Shown here one piece after another: positions 11,666 through 22,526 of a stretch of 64,000 nucleotides of DNA (its first letter is position 1; each line of letters starts with the position of its first letter). The notes under the pieces are model-generated. The model did not search any database. It saw only the letters and a program-made list of their open reading frames with translations, and had not been told where the DNA came from. Made by a program: the position numbers and the translations under genes. The stretch is from Ariolimax columbianus. Taxonomy: Eukaryota > Mollusca > Gastropoda > Stylommatophora > Arionidae. The stretch is from assembly GCA_036924085.1 (NCBI GenBank), contig JAVGWX010000007.1:102717236-102781235 (forward strand), written 5' to 3'.

Positions 11666-11904
11666 GTGGCCATGACGATGTTATTACAGTCTATTAATAA
11701 ATCATGTTTTGATCTGTCCAGAAATATATTATCTTCGCATACAACTCCGACCCATATCGTATGTGACTAGGTGTGATTTATCTGCACTGATCCAGAGTGA
11801 GACTAGGAAACTTCACAGAGACAGGAGCTAACACCAGTCACGCTTGCTAAGTTTAACTGTACCGACATGTCGCTACGATGAACGCTCTGGGGTATCAGAT
11901 TCTC
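11666..11904. other. Unique spacer
   Basis: About 240 bp of non-repeated sequence between two arrays. No gene seen. Confidence 0.5.
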
Positions 11905-12735
11905 TAGAAACCAACTCCAGTGATAAGTTGCTTCAAAGTGACAGGCCGACATCTCTAGAAACCAACTCCAGTGATAAGTTACTTCAAAGTGACGGGCCGA
12001 CATCTCTAGAAACCAACTCCAGTGATAAGTTGCTTCAAACGTGACAGGCCGACATCTCTAGAAACCAACTCCAGTGATAAGTTGCTTCAAACGTGACAAG
12101 CCGACATCTCTAGCAACCAACTCCAGTGATAAGTTGCTTCAAACGTGACAGGCCAACATCTCTAGAAACCAACTCCAGTGATAAGTTGCTTCAAACGTGA
12201 CAGGCCAACATCTCTAGAAACCAACTCCAGTGATAAGTTGCTTCAAAGTGACAGGCCGACATCTCTAGAAACCAACTCCAGTGATAAGTTACTTCAAAGT
12301 AACGGGCCGACATCTCTAGAAACCAACTCCAGTGATAAGTTGCTTCAAACGTGATAGGCCGACATCTCTAGAAACCAACTCCAGTGATAAGTTGCTTCAA
12401 ACGTGACAGGTCGACATCTCTAGCAACCAACTCCAGTGATAAGTTGCTTCAAACGTGACAGGCCAACATCTCTAGAAACCAATTCCAGTGATAAGTTGCT
12501 TCAAACGTGACAGGCCAACATCTCTAGAAACTAACTCCAGTGATAAGTTGCTTCAAACGTGACAGGCCAACATCTCTAGAAACCAACTCCAGTGATAAGT
12601 TGCTTCAAACGTGACAGGCCAATATCTCTAGAAACCAACTCCAGTGATAAGTTGCTTCAAACGTGACAAGCCAACATCTCTAGAAAAAAAACTCCAGTGA
12701 TAAGTTGCTTCAAACGTGACAGGCCAACATCTGTC
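11905..12735. repeat. 51/52-bp minisatellite, about 16 copies
   Basis: AACTCCAGTGATAAGTTGCT recurs every 51 or 52 bp. The length difference is CAAAGTGAC versus CAAACGTGAC. A block of short-long variants near 11930-12060 recurs near 12240-12420, which suggests a duplicated multi-unit segment of about 310 bp. Confidence 0.94.
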
Positions 12736-12789
12736 ATCTGTTATCTTTCATTGACAGATACATAATTTAATTCATACATGTGTTCATCT

Positions 12790-13230
12790 GTCCACACGCA
12801 CCCCCACGGACACCCACACACACACATACATTCACTCACACACATAAAGACATACACTCACACAGACACACACACACACAGACACACCCACACACAGACA
12901 CAGACACACACACAGACACACACACACGCCCACACACACACAGACACCCCCACACACACATACACAAACTCACACACACAGCCATACACTCACATAGACA
13001 CACACACAGACACACACACACCCACACAGACACAAACCCACACACAGAGGCACACACACAGATACACACACAGAGACACACATACACACAGACACACACA
13101 CACCCACACAGACATACACACAGACACACACACACACACAGACACACACACACACCCACACACACACACACACACACACACAGATACACACACACTTACA
13201 CACACACACACATACGCACACCCACACCCA
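12790..13230. repeat. CA-rich microsatellite
   Basis: Interrupted (CA)n with CAGACA and CACCCA variants over about 440 bp. All frames are open only because of composition. Confidence 0.95.
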
Positions 13231-13424
13231 GACTTTATGCTCTGGCACATGTACAGTTTGTCTGTTATCTGACTTCAGAGAAATATATCTGTTCCCGCAG
13301 AAACGACACCTGAGTTTAATTGTGATACCAACTAACACGGAGTTATTAATGGTGCTCAATGTCAGCCGTGTTTCAGATGACTTCTATCTTGCAAAATTTA
13401 AACATAATTCACAATCACTGCAGA

Positions 13425-13596
13425 CAGTCACTGTACACGGAGTCAGTACCGACAGAATCACTACATACAGAGTCACTACAGACAGATTAACTGTACATAG
13501 AGTCACTACAACCAGAGTCACCGTACACAGAATCACTACAAAGAGTCACTAAAGACATAATTACTACAGACAGAGTCACTAGAGGCAGAGTAACTG
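13425..13596. repeat. GTCACT-rich degenerate repeat, left block
   Basis: AGAGTCACTACAGACAGA-type units of about 12-16 bp occur with many point changes. The same unit resumes at 14637-14755 after a ~1.03 kb insertion, so the two blocks were once one array. Confidence 0.8.
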
Positions 13597-14628
13597 TACA
13601 CATAGGTGTACCAGAGTCGATCGATTTGATAGAGCTCTGTCCCAGACGGTAAAGGGGTCTGCTCTATTCTATTTCACTCTACACTCACTCTAAACAAATT
13701 CAAGTAACACTAAATATAAACACAATACAACACATTATTTATTCAAGTAACCCTACCAACTATAAACTCTCTAACAACTTAAATTCTTTCTCTCACACGC
13801 TTATCTAAAACACTCCTACCGCTAAACCTAACCTTATCGATACTGTTATTGCCCAGTTCTTTCTCCTCTCCTGATCTGGCCTGCTGCGATCGAACTTTGT
13901 TGCGCATTGCCGCCGATGGTGAAGTTCGTAGGTTCTAAACCCAGGTATGACGTCCGTGGTCTTGTTCCTCTTTGTCGGCGGTAGATCAAAGTTGTCTCGA
14001 CTGGATCAGGAAAGACTGCGTCAAATATGATCCATGGGATCACTGGAAGACTGCCTCTACCTGCTGGCGACTTGTAATTACGACCACTACACAATATGTG
14101 GGTGGTTACCTTGCTTGCTATCTCAACTGCCTCTCTCCGTCGCCTGCCCTTCACTGAGCGTCCCTTTCGAAAGTCTAAAATGTGCCTCACATCTTTCCAC
14201 CGGGATTTATTTTCGATCTGCATCCCCAGATCGTGTGTTTTTCAAAACGCGCCCGTTTTTTGTTTGTCTGCTTGCCATTAACCACCACATTGTTCGTGCA
14301 GTTTCCAGACGACGCGGGTTTGTCGGTGGCAACAAGTCTACTCGTCTACCACCGCGATCGGCTCACGTGTGGACACATCGCAGGTGTTACATCAGGTCAC
14401 CTAAAATTAGCTAAACTCCTACCTGCGTACTTTGAGACAAACGTACGTGGTTCGTGTTGGTTAAATTCCAGCGGGACTGAGTTCAGCTGCACTGACTCGG
14501 TCCTTTAAATCCAAAGAAAGAGAATTTAAAAAAATGGTTGTCCAAGGTCTTCCTCACAACTCTGTTAGATGTTAAAACATGTCTAAGCTCCTTCTATGGA
14601 TTGTCTTTACAGTTAACACCTGTTTCAC
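13597..14628. mobile_element. Unclassified ~1.03 kb insertion flanked by AGTAACTG
   Basis: The GTCACT-rich repeat is interrupted by 1032 bp of unrelated sequence. The 8-mer AGTAACTG lies immediately on both sides (13589-13596 and 14629-14636), a plausible 8-bp target duplication. The ends are loosely inverted: ATAGGTGTACC near 13602 and its partner GTTAACACCTGT near 14612. An 8-bp duplication with short imperfect inverted ends fits hAT or Mutator-type DNA transposons, but a solo LTR on the reverse strand (AATAAA-like signal inside the AT-rich left part) is not excluded. Frames of 125 codons on each strand (about 13846-14414) have no recognisable transposase motif. Confidence 0.45.
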
Positions 14629-14636
14629 AGTAACTG

Positions 14637-14755
14637 CAGAGTCGCTACACAGAGTCACTAGAGACAAAAGTAACGGTACATAGTCACTACATAGAGTCAC
14701 TACATAGAGTCACTACATAGAGTCACTAGAGACAGAGTCATTGCACAGAGTGGGA
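14637..14755. repeat. GTCACT-rich degenerate repeat, right block
   Basis: Continuation of the array at 13425-13596: CATAGAGTCACTA appears three times in tandem near 14686-14725. Confidence 0.8.
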
Positions 14756-15024
14756 AACCTTTCTGGTCGAAAGGTAGCGGAGAAATCAACATTTCTAGGT
14801 TGTTGTTTTGTTACCAATGACGTCTTGCGAAATAAACTAGCACATTGAAGATGTGACGTATCGGTTGTCACAGTCCTGTAGGTGAAGGTTTTCTTGTGGT
14901 ATGATGGGTGATCTGGTGCGTGTCGACCTTTCACCTCCTAACATCGAATTTACACACAAGTACACACAATGAACACTCCCAGCACATTTCCTGAATAACT
15001 CTTCTCACGTGTCGGATAATAGTG
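14756..15024. other. Unique spacer
   Basis: No repeat and no convincing gene. Confidence 0.5.
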
Positions 15025-15400
15025 GTTTTATGGGAAGGTGACACAGACGTGTGTCCGAGGTGGGGGGGGCCTCATAGTGGTTTTATGGGAAGGTGACACA
15101 GACGTGTGTCGGAGGTGGGAGGGGTTCTCATAGTCGGCTTATGAGAAGAGGGAAGGTCAGACGTGTGTCCGAGGCGGGGGCTCATAATGGACTTATGGGA
15201 GGGTGACACAGACGTATGTCTGAGGTGGGGCGCTCATAATGGGCTCATGGAAAGAGTGAAGGTCAGACGTGGACTCATGGAAAGAGTGAAGGTCAGACGT
15301 GGGCTCATTGGAAGAGTGAAGGTCAGACGTGGGTCCGAGACATCTCATAGTGCAGGAGGAGGGCCACTCGGACGTGTGTCCGAGATCGGTAGCTAATGCA
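15025..15400. repeat. Irregular GACGTG(TG)TCCGAGG repeats
   Basis: About five divergent units of 45-60 bp carry GGTGACACAGACGTGTGTC and GGTTTTATGGGAAGG. Near 15243-15335 a tighter unit of 30 bp (GAAAGAGTGAAGGTCAGACG) is tandem about three times. Confidence 0.8.
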
Positions 15401-15613
15401 AAAGTGATGGTTGAACTTGGATTCTACAGGATTGCTCCTACATGTCAATCAGCACACTGATTAAGCTTCTCAAGCGATAGCACGCCGTGAGAACAGTCTG
15501 TCGGGAGAATATCATAGTAACATAGAAAGCTGCCGTGCATAGACAGTTATCCTACATTCAAACGCTGAATCTTTCTCTCATTCACTCTATCGTCCCCTCA
15601 CACATCTGCGCAC

Positions 15614-15893
15614 TCATTCACACAATCACCCACCCATTCACCACCACGCACACTCATTCACACAATCACCCACCCATTCACCACCACGCACACTCATTCA
15701 CACAATCACCCACCCATTCACCACCACGCACACTCATTCACACAATCACCCACCCATTCACCACCACGCACACTCATTCACACAATCACCCACCCATTCA
15801 CCACCACGCACACTCATTCACACAATCACCCACCCATTCACCACCACGCACACTCATTCACACAATCACCCACCCATTCACCACCAAGACAAA
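15614..15893. repeat. 40-bp minisatellite, 7 copies
   Basis: CACACAATCACCCACCCATT recurs every 40 bp and the copies look identical over about 250 bp. The unit is purely CA/T rich, so it may have arisen from an older CA microsatellite. Confidence 0.95.
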
Positions 15894-16059
15894 AACTCAC
15901 CCGCTCACTCGTTCTTTTATTCGAATATTCAGTTGTACAAGTACGAGGTAACTAACTATCCAAATTCAATCGCATATCCAGTTACTGACACACACAAACC
16001 AGGAGACACACATACCTGTTGTATTTGTTATAGGATATAGAGAGCATCTAACCAGTCGG

Positions 16060-16301
16060 CAACATTAGACAAGACACACAGAGCTTCGAACCGGGCGCCA
16101 ACTTTAGACAAGACATACAGAGCCTCGAACTGGGCGGCAACTTTAGACAAGACATACAGAGCCTCGAACTGGGCGGCAACTTTAGACAAGACAGAGCCTC
16201 GAGCTGGGCGGCAACTTTAGACAAGACATACAGAGCCTCGAGCTGGGCGGCAACTTTAGACAAGACACACAGAGCCTCGAACCGGGCGGCAACTTTAGGC
16301 A
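16060..16301. repeat. 39-bp minisatellite, about 6 copies
   Basis: GGCGGCAACTTTAGACAAGA recurs every 39 bp. One copy is shortened by 6 bases (near 16190, ACAAGACAGAGCC). Confidence 0.93.
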
Positions 16302-16309
16302 AGTCAAGA

Positions 16310-16430
16310 CATACTTCTTCTTCTTCCTCTTCTTCGTTTTCTTCTTTTTCATCATCGTCACTTTGTTCTTCATCTTCTCCTCATCTTCTTCTTCTTAATC
16401 TTCTTCATCACATCTCTTAATCTTCTTCTT
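16310..16430. repeat. TTC-rich polypyrimidine tract
   Basis: CTTCTTCTTCC and TTCTTCTTAATC pieces give a strand-asymmetric pyrimidine run directly after the 39-bp array. Confidence 0.85.
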
Positions 16431-17267
16431 AGTGGCAGAACGTAACATGATGTTCTGTCGTGGCGTAGCTAGCGCGAGACTACGATTTCTGCGTCGTGTA
16501 GCCCGACACATCCGATTTGGGCACGACATTTTTTGGACATGATTCGCTATTCCTCTTTGCTCCCTATTCTCTTAGCCAGACTGTATGGGCACTGCCTGTT
16601 TCCGGCCCGCCACTTGGAGACCGAATAAGGTTATGCCCAGCAATACTTCGCTGACGCAATTAACCAGGTCTTGGTCGCTGGCTAGTGTCAGATAATTCAT
16701 AACTGCCTTTTCGGCCACATACAAATAATAAACTAGATTTGACATATACTAACACTCACCAAACCGACCCTTATAATTACCTACTGGAGATATCGCATGA
16801 GAGAATTCTGTTAAATGTTACCCACATATCACGTGACAATAAATCGCATGAACTGTTTTAGGTCAATAAATAGAACATACCAGTTGTTCCCTGTGAACCA
16901 AATTCACGATTCCGCGTCACAAATTCATGGTCCTGAAAGCTTGTTAGAGAGAATGCAGGAAAATGAGATTAGTGGATAGATGGTAGCTGCACTCTCCTTT
17001 GTCAACTAGAAAGTGGCGCAGTACCTACACTCATGCTCTGGACCAGAGGTAGATAGAAATCAAACCACGCATTGAGCAAGTGGCTATTCTCACCTGCAGT
17101 TAAGGGTCGTTGACTACAACAGGTAACGGATATCCTCAGGTAACATTCCATTATATCAACTCAGGATCTGCAACACATGGATCAGCTTGACATTAACTTG
17201 TGAAACAAAAACGCCGGTTGTTTCTTGTGTGTAGGCTCTTTGTTAGTCTCATCAGAAAACCACAACT
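16431..17267. other. Unique spacer
   Basis: No repeat unit and no gene recognised. Composition is ordinary and slightly AT-rich. Confidence 0.5.
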
Positions 17268-17455
17268 CGTCGCTATTAAGTTAATCACGCATCAACAGTT
17301 TAAGCTAGTTACATCTCTATCCTTGTTAATGAAGTTAATAACCATGCGTACTCGTCGCTGTTAAGTTAATCACGCATCAACACTTTAAGCTAGTTACATC
17401 TCTATCCTTGTTAATGAAGTTAATAACCATGCGTACTCGTCGCTGTTAAGTTAAT
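17268..17455. repeat. 85-bp repeat, 2.2 copies
   Basis: CGTCGCTNTTAAGTTAATCA starts at about 17268, 17353 and 17438. The two full copies differ at about two positions. Confidence 0.93.
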
Positions 17456-18050
17456 CATATACCTCCCTCCTAAGCTTGTCACAATATCAAACTCTCCCTG
17501 TAACTCTCATTCAATCCATCTAACCCTTGAATCCCTGATGCTGTCGCTGGACAGCAGCCAACATCCATCGATGTGTTTATGTTTCCCAAGAGTGCAGCTG
17601 CTGCTGCTGCTAGACCAATGTATCAACCTCAATCAACAACATCTTTACAAGATAAACAACATTTTGTTGAGCTGACAGTCTGAAGTGATGGATGAGTGGG
17701 GCGGGAAACAGACGATGTCTCGGTAGACATGGGTGGACCGCTGGTATGTGACAGGACGTGACGTATAAACATGGCCACCATATTCACCTGCCAACGATAC
17801 TATACAAATTATGTTTACCAAACGTGTTAACATTACATACTAATATCCGCTTAACCGCATCCTTTAAAGTGAGCTTCTGTAGAGATCTCTCCACTTTCTC
17901 TAATCCTTTATTCGCTGCTTTATAATCTATCAATTATTTTCTCTCGCGTTCATTGAAGTCCACACAATGACAACTGAGGTGCTCTTCCATCCTGCCCCTG
18001 CTCATGGGAAACTCTACAGCAAACCAAACATTACCAGACAAAACCAACGT
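17456..18050. other. Unique spacer
   Basis: No gene. Includes a short (CTG)n run near 17598 (GCTGCTGCTGCTGCTAG). Confidence 0.5.
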
Positions 18051-18054
18051 CTCA

Positions 18055-18545
18055 GATAGTCGACAGCTTCAACTACCTAAGCAGTACCCTCACAAGGCCG
18101 TCAATAGCTTCACCTATCTAGACAGTACCCTCACAAGGCAGTCAATAGCTTCACCTATCTAAGCAGTACCCTCACAAGGCAGTCAATAATTTACCTATCT
18201 AGGCAGTACCCTCACAAAACAGTCAATAGCTTCACCTATCTATGCAGTACCCTCACAAGGCAGTCAATAGCTTCACCTATCTAGGCAGTACCCTCACAAG
18301 GCCGTCAATAGCTTCACCTATCTAGGCAGTATCCTCACAAGGCAGTCAATAGCTTCACCTATCTAGGCAGTACCCTCACAAGGCCGTCAATAGCTTCACC
18401 TATCTAGGCAGTACCCTCACAAGGCAGTCAATAGCTTCACCTATGTAAGCAGTACCCTCACAAGGCAGTCAATAGCTTCACCTATCTAGGCAGTACCCTC
18501 ACAAGGCCGTCAATAGCTTCAACCACCTAGGCAGTACCCTGACCA
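18055..18545 (+). repeat. 41-bp minisatellite made of LINE coding sequence (copy A)
   Basis: CAATAGCTTCACCTATCTAG recurs every 41 bp, about 12 copies. Read forward, one unit encodes NSFTYLGSTLTR, the conserved YLGS segment of the LINE it sits in. The last copy continues into the rest of the LINE. Since 41 is not a multiple of 3, the array cannot keep one reading frame, so the amplification is a DNA-level event and not a protein repeat. Confidence 0.9.
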
Positions 18546-18589
18546 GGTGGTCGAGGGATTCACCTGCCTATACAGTACCAGAGAGGCGA

Positions 18590-19165
18590 ATATTGACTTT
18601 GAGGTCAACAAAATGATTGCAAAGGCGAGCTCTGCGTAGGAGATGTCAAGCGAAAGTCTGGAATGGACAAGGCATCAGTTTCGCCAACGTAAATGTGTAT
18701 CGTTCTGCAATCTGTACCACACTGTTGCATTCCTGCGAAACATGGACAGTGTATTTCAGGTATGCTAGACAGTTACATCGTTTCTACATGGACTGTCTGC
18801 GTATGCTGCTCAGGGTCAGGTGACAGGACTTCGTGCCCAGCTCTGACATACTTAGCAAGACTAACATGTTAGGTACCCGTACACTTCTGCAAGAAAGTCA
18901 GATAAGATCCACATGACATGTTGTTGGTGTTATACGGTATCTCACAGCAGGCAGACGCTCATTCGGAGGACAGGAGAAACGCTACAGCGACTCCTTGAAA
19001 ATGTATCTGACCAGCTTCAACATTGATGTCGCCCCTGGGAGATGTCACCACGACGTCACACCCGACTCTTCACATGCGTGTCACAAGTAACGCAAAGTCT
19101 GCCGTACAGGGATTGGACTTGACAGTCAAATGAGATCACATCTCCCAGCACAAGTTTGATGCTAT
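18590..19165 (+). pseudogene. LINE polyprotein C-terminal remnant (copy A)
   Basis: Recognisable pieces lie in shifting frames: a 68-codon frame at 18617-18823 contains CETWTVY and LHRFYMDCLRMLLRV; then TNMLG near 18866, AGRRSFGGQEKRY near 18952, and RTGIGLDSQMRSH near 19105-19145. These parts normally follow the RT domain. There is no continuous frame and the first Cys of the terminal finger region is followed by a stop (CACAAGTAA). The product would not be functional. Confidence 0.8.
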
Positions 19166-19205
19166 CGCCGTCTTCGTTAACGATGAGCAACAACAACAAT
19201 TATTA

Positions 19206-20280
19206 TTAGGTAGGTTGTTAAACAGTTGAGCACTAGGAAAGTTGTTAAACAGTTGAGCACTGGGAAAGTTGTTAAACAGTTGAGCACTAGGAAAGTTGTT
19301 GAACAGTTGAGCACTAGGAAAGTTGTTAAACAGTTGAGCACTGGGAAAGTTGTTAAACAGTTGAGCACTAGGAAAGTTGTTAAACAGTTGAGCATTAGGA
19401 AAGTTGTTAAACAGTTGAGCACTAGGAAAGTTGTTAAACAGTTGAGCACTGGGAAAGTTGTTAACAGTTGAGCACTGGGAAAGTTGTTAAACAGTTGAGC
19501 ACTGGGAAAGTTGTTAAACAGTTGAGCACTGGGAAAGTTGTTAAACAGTTGAGCACTGTGGACGTTTTTAAACAGTTGAGCACTGGGAAAGTTGTTAAAC
19601 AGTTGAGCACTAGGAAAGTTGTTAAACAGTTGAACACTGGGGACATTTTTAAACAGTTGAGCACTGGGAAAGTTGTTAAACAGTTGAGCACTGGGAAAGT
19701 TGTTAAATAGTTGAGCACTGGGACAGTTGTTAAACAGTTGAGCACTGGGAAAGTTGTTAAACAGTTGAGCACTGGGAAAGTTGTTAAACAGTTGAGCACT
19801 GGGAAAGTTGTTAAACAGTTGAGCACTGGGAAAATTGTTAAACAGTTGAGCACTGAGAAAGTTGTTAAACAGTTGAGAACTGTGGACGTTTTTAAACAGT
19901 TGAGCACTGGGAAAGTTGTTAAACAGTTGAGCACTAGGAAAGTTGTTAAACAGTTGAACACTGGGGACATTTTTAAACAGTTGAGCACTGGGAAAGTTGT
20001 TAAACAGTTGAGCACTGGGAAAGTTGTTAAATAGTTGAGCACTGGGACAGTTGTTAAACAGTTGAGCACTGGGAAAGTTGTTAAACAGTTGAGCACTGGG
20101 AAAGTTGTTAAACAGTTGAGCACTGGGAAAGTTGTTAAACAGTTGAGCACTGGGAAAATTGTTAAACAGTTGAGCACTGGGAAAGTTGTTAAACAGTTGA
20201 GAACTGGGAAAGTTGTTAAACAGTTGGTTGAGCACTGGGAAAGTTGTTTAACAGTTGAGCACTGGGAAAGTTATTAAACA
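19206..20280. repeat. 27-bp minisatellite, subfamily 1, about 40 copies
   Basis: GTTGTTAAACAGTTGAGCAC recurs every 27 bp. A higher-order unit of 12 monomers (324 bp) is visible: the marker variants GTGGACGTTTTT (19558 and 19882), GGGGACATTTTT, TTAAATAGTTG (19704 and 20028) and GGGACAGTTG recur exactly 324 bp apart. A 9-codon unit explains the long frames on both strands. Confidence 0.95.
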
Positions 20281-21182
20281 GTTCACCCCTAGAGAAGCAG
20301 TTAAACTGTTCACCACTAGAGAGGTTGTTAAACAGTTCACCGTTAGAGAGGTAGTGAAACAGTTCACCACTAGAGAGGCAGTTAAACAGTTCACCACTAG
20401 AGAGGCAGTTAAACAGTTCACCACTAGAGAGGTTGTTAAACAGTTCACCACTAGAGAGGCAGTTAAACAGTTCACCACTAGAGAGGTTGTTAAACAGTTC
20501 ACCATTTGAGAGGCAGTTAAACAGTTCACCACTAGAGAGATTGTTAAACAGTTCACCACTAGAGAGGTTGTTAAACAGTTCACCACTAGAGAGGCAGTTA
20601 AACAGTTCACTACTAGAGAGGTTGTTAAACAGTTCACCATTTGAGAGGCAGTTAAACAGTTCACCACTAGAGAGATTGTTAAACAGTTCACCACTAGAGA
20701 GGTTGTTAAACAGTTCACCACTAGAGTGGTTGTTAAACAGTTCACCACTAGAGAGGCAGTTAAACAGTTCACCACTAGAGAGATTGTTAAACAGTTCACC
20801 ACTAGAGAGGTTGTTAAATAGTTCACCACTAGAGTGGTTGTTAAACAGTTCACCACTAGAGAGGCAGTTAAACAGTTCACCACTAGAGAGATTGTTAAAC
20901 AGTTCACCACTAGAGAGGTTGTTAAACAGTTCACCACTAGAGTGGTTGTTAAACAGTTCACCACTAGAGAGGCAGTTAAACAGTTCACCACTAGAGAGGT
21001 TGTTAAACAGTTCACCCCTAGAGAGGCAGTTAAACAGTTCACCACTAGAGAGGTTGTTAAACAGTTCACCACTAGAGAGGTTGTTAAACAGTTCACCACT
21101 AGAGAGGCAGTTAAACAGTTCACCACTAGAGTGGTTGTTAAACAGTTCACCACTAGAGAGGCAGTTAAACAGTTCACCATTA
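20281..21182. repeat. 27-bp minisatellite, subfamily 2, about 33 copies
   Basis: GTTAAACAGTTCACCACTAG recurs every 27 bp in the same orientation and phase as subfamily 1. GTTAAACAGTT is shared; the other half differs (CACCACTAGAGAGG against GAGCACTGGGAAA). A 4-monomer higher-order unit (108 bp) marked by GAGATTGTT, GAGGTTGTT, GTGGTTGTT, GAGGCAGTT is seen at about 20671, 20779 and 20887. Confidence 0.95.
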
Positions 21183-21744
21183 CACAGACAAGAAACAGTT
21201 CAACATATTATAACTTATAGTCAGAGACAACCACATTAGAACTCAGAAAGAGACACATTTTTTCTTCGTAAATCCTTCATATCTAGACGCATTAAATAAC
21301 CGGTGCTTAATTAATGGAGACACTTTATAAATTGGAGAATATTAAAGGAAGACACAACCTTTAGACAATTGGATGATATTTAAGAAACCATTTTTTAAAC
21401 AATAGGATGGTATTTAAGGAAGAAACCATTTTTTAAACAAGTGGATGATATTTAAGGAAGACAAAACCTTTGTCTCCTCTCTAGCGGCAGGAAAACAAGA
21501 CATTCTCTTTTGAAGTTTTCGCGTCATGTGTGAAATAATGTTTCTATAACTTTTTTTCACATCATACTTGGAAGGCTAGGTCACACTCAGTGGGGCTTTT
21601 GCTGCATAAACGATAACGCGTACATTGTCATGAGTTGGGGAGTCTTTAACTGTAGCAGACAATCTTACGATGGTTCACATCTTGGCAGGTTAGGGGGTTC
21701 ATTAACAAGTCAGACAATACACAGAAATAAACTCCTCATGGTTT
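21183..21744. other. AT-rich spacer with short duplication
   Basis: Near 21340-21475 the segment GGATGATATTTAAGGAAGA recurs two or three times imperfectly with ACCATTTTTTAAACAA. No gene seen. Confidence 0.6.
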
Positions 21745-21935
21745 CACAAACACTCGCCCATCTAATGATTTCACAAACACTCCTTCGTCTAATGATTTTC
21801 GTCTAATGATTTCACAAACACTCCTTCGTCTAATGATTTCACAAACACTCTCCCATCTAATGATTTCACAAACACTCCTTCGTCTAATGATTTCACAAAC
21901 ACTCTCCCATCTAATGATTTCACAAACACTCTATT
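21745..21935. repeat. 26/27-bp minisatellite, about 7 copies
   Basis: AATGATTTCACAAACACTCC recurs with TTCGTCT or CCATCT as the connecting variant. Confidence 0.9.
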
Positions 21936-22005
21936 ACAGAAAAACCACAATTTGTCTCATTTCTAAGAATAGACGTGTCTGATAGTACAATGTCAGACAT
22001 GTCAC

Positions 22006-22206
22006 ACACATTCTGTCACAAACAATTTGTCACAAACATTCTGTCACAAAAATTATGTCAACAACATTCTATCATAAACAGTTTGTCACAGATATTATGT
22101 CCCAAAAAGTATGTCACAAACATTCTGTCACAAACAGTCTCTCGCAAACATTCTGTCACAAATATTCTGTCACAAATATTCTGTCACAAAAATTATGTCA
22201 CAAACA
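22006..22206. repeat. 13/14-bp degenerate repeat
   Basis: TTCTGTCACAAACA-like units (also TTATGTCACAAA) repeat about 14 times with substitutions. Confidence 0.85.
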
Positions 22207-22522
22207 TGTCATGCAGTTCAGTCAAAAATTGTGATCCCACTTGTATGACACGGTTCTGGATCGTTGGGATTCACAGCCAGATAGAGGGTCATCACTTGTG
22301 TCGCTTCCATAAGAGGAGCGGTATGGCGTACCAGGGAGATCAGACGCACAGACGGGCTCTTCAACAACTGAAGATAACACTCGCTGCTACATATCCGAGT
22401 TTGGTGGCGTATCTACAAGGTAACGCCCTGCCCTCTTCCCACTCAATTTAACTCATAAACGATTGCTAACTTCGCAAACTGAAGGACCGGCCGTAAATCT
22501 CTGAAAAAGGTGTGCGTCTAAT
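22207..22522. other. Unique spacer
   Basis: A forward frame continues from the preceding repeat to about 22451, but its non-repeat half has no recognisable motif. No gene is claimed. Confidence 0.45.
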
Positions 22523-22526
22523 TTAA

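Larger units (their letters stand above)
18050..19200 (+). mobile_element. LINE copy A, decayed 3' half, with internal array
   Basis: This is the C-terminal part of a non-LTR retrotransposon polyprotein followed by its 3' end. In order: a 41-bp array encoding FTYLGSTLT-like residues (18055-18545); a frame-broken segment near 18600-18830 with CETWTVYFRYARQLHRF; a single GHVV-type segment near 18917; a single AGRRSFGGQEKRY segment near 18950-18985; FNIDV near 19017; and near 19075-19160 a zinc-knuckle-like end carrying RTGIGLDSQMRSH. The tail is CAACAACAACAATTATTATT. YLGSTLT, CETWTVY and the terminal RTGIGL..H..H motif belong to one well-known LINE polyprotein type common in molluscs and other invertebrates; I do not assign a clade. 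It has many stops and frameshifts and lacks the catalytic RT part. Copy B is at 52765-55045. Confidence 0.82.
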
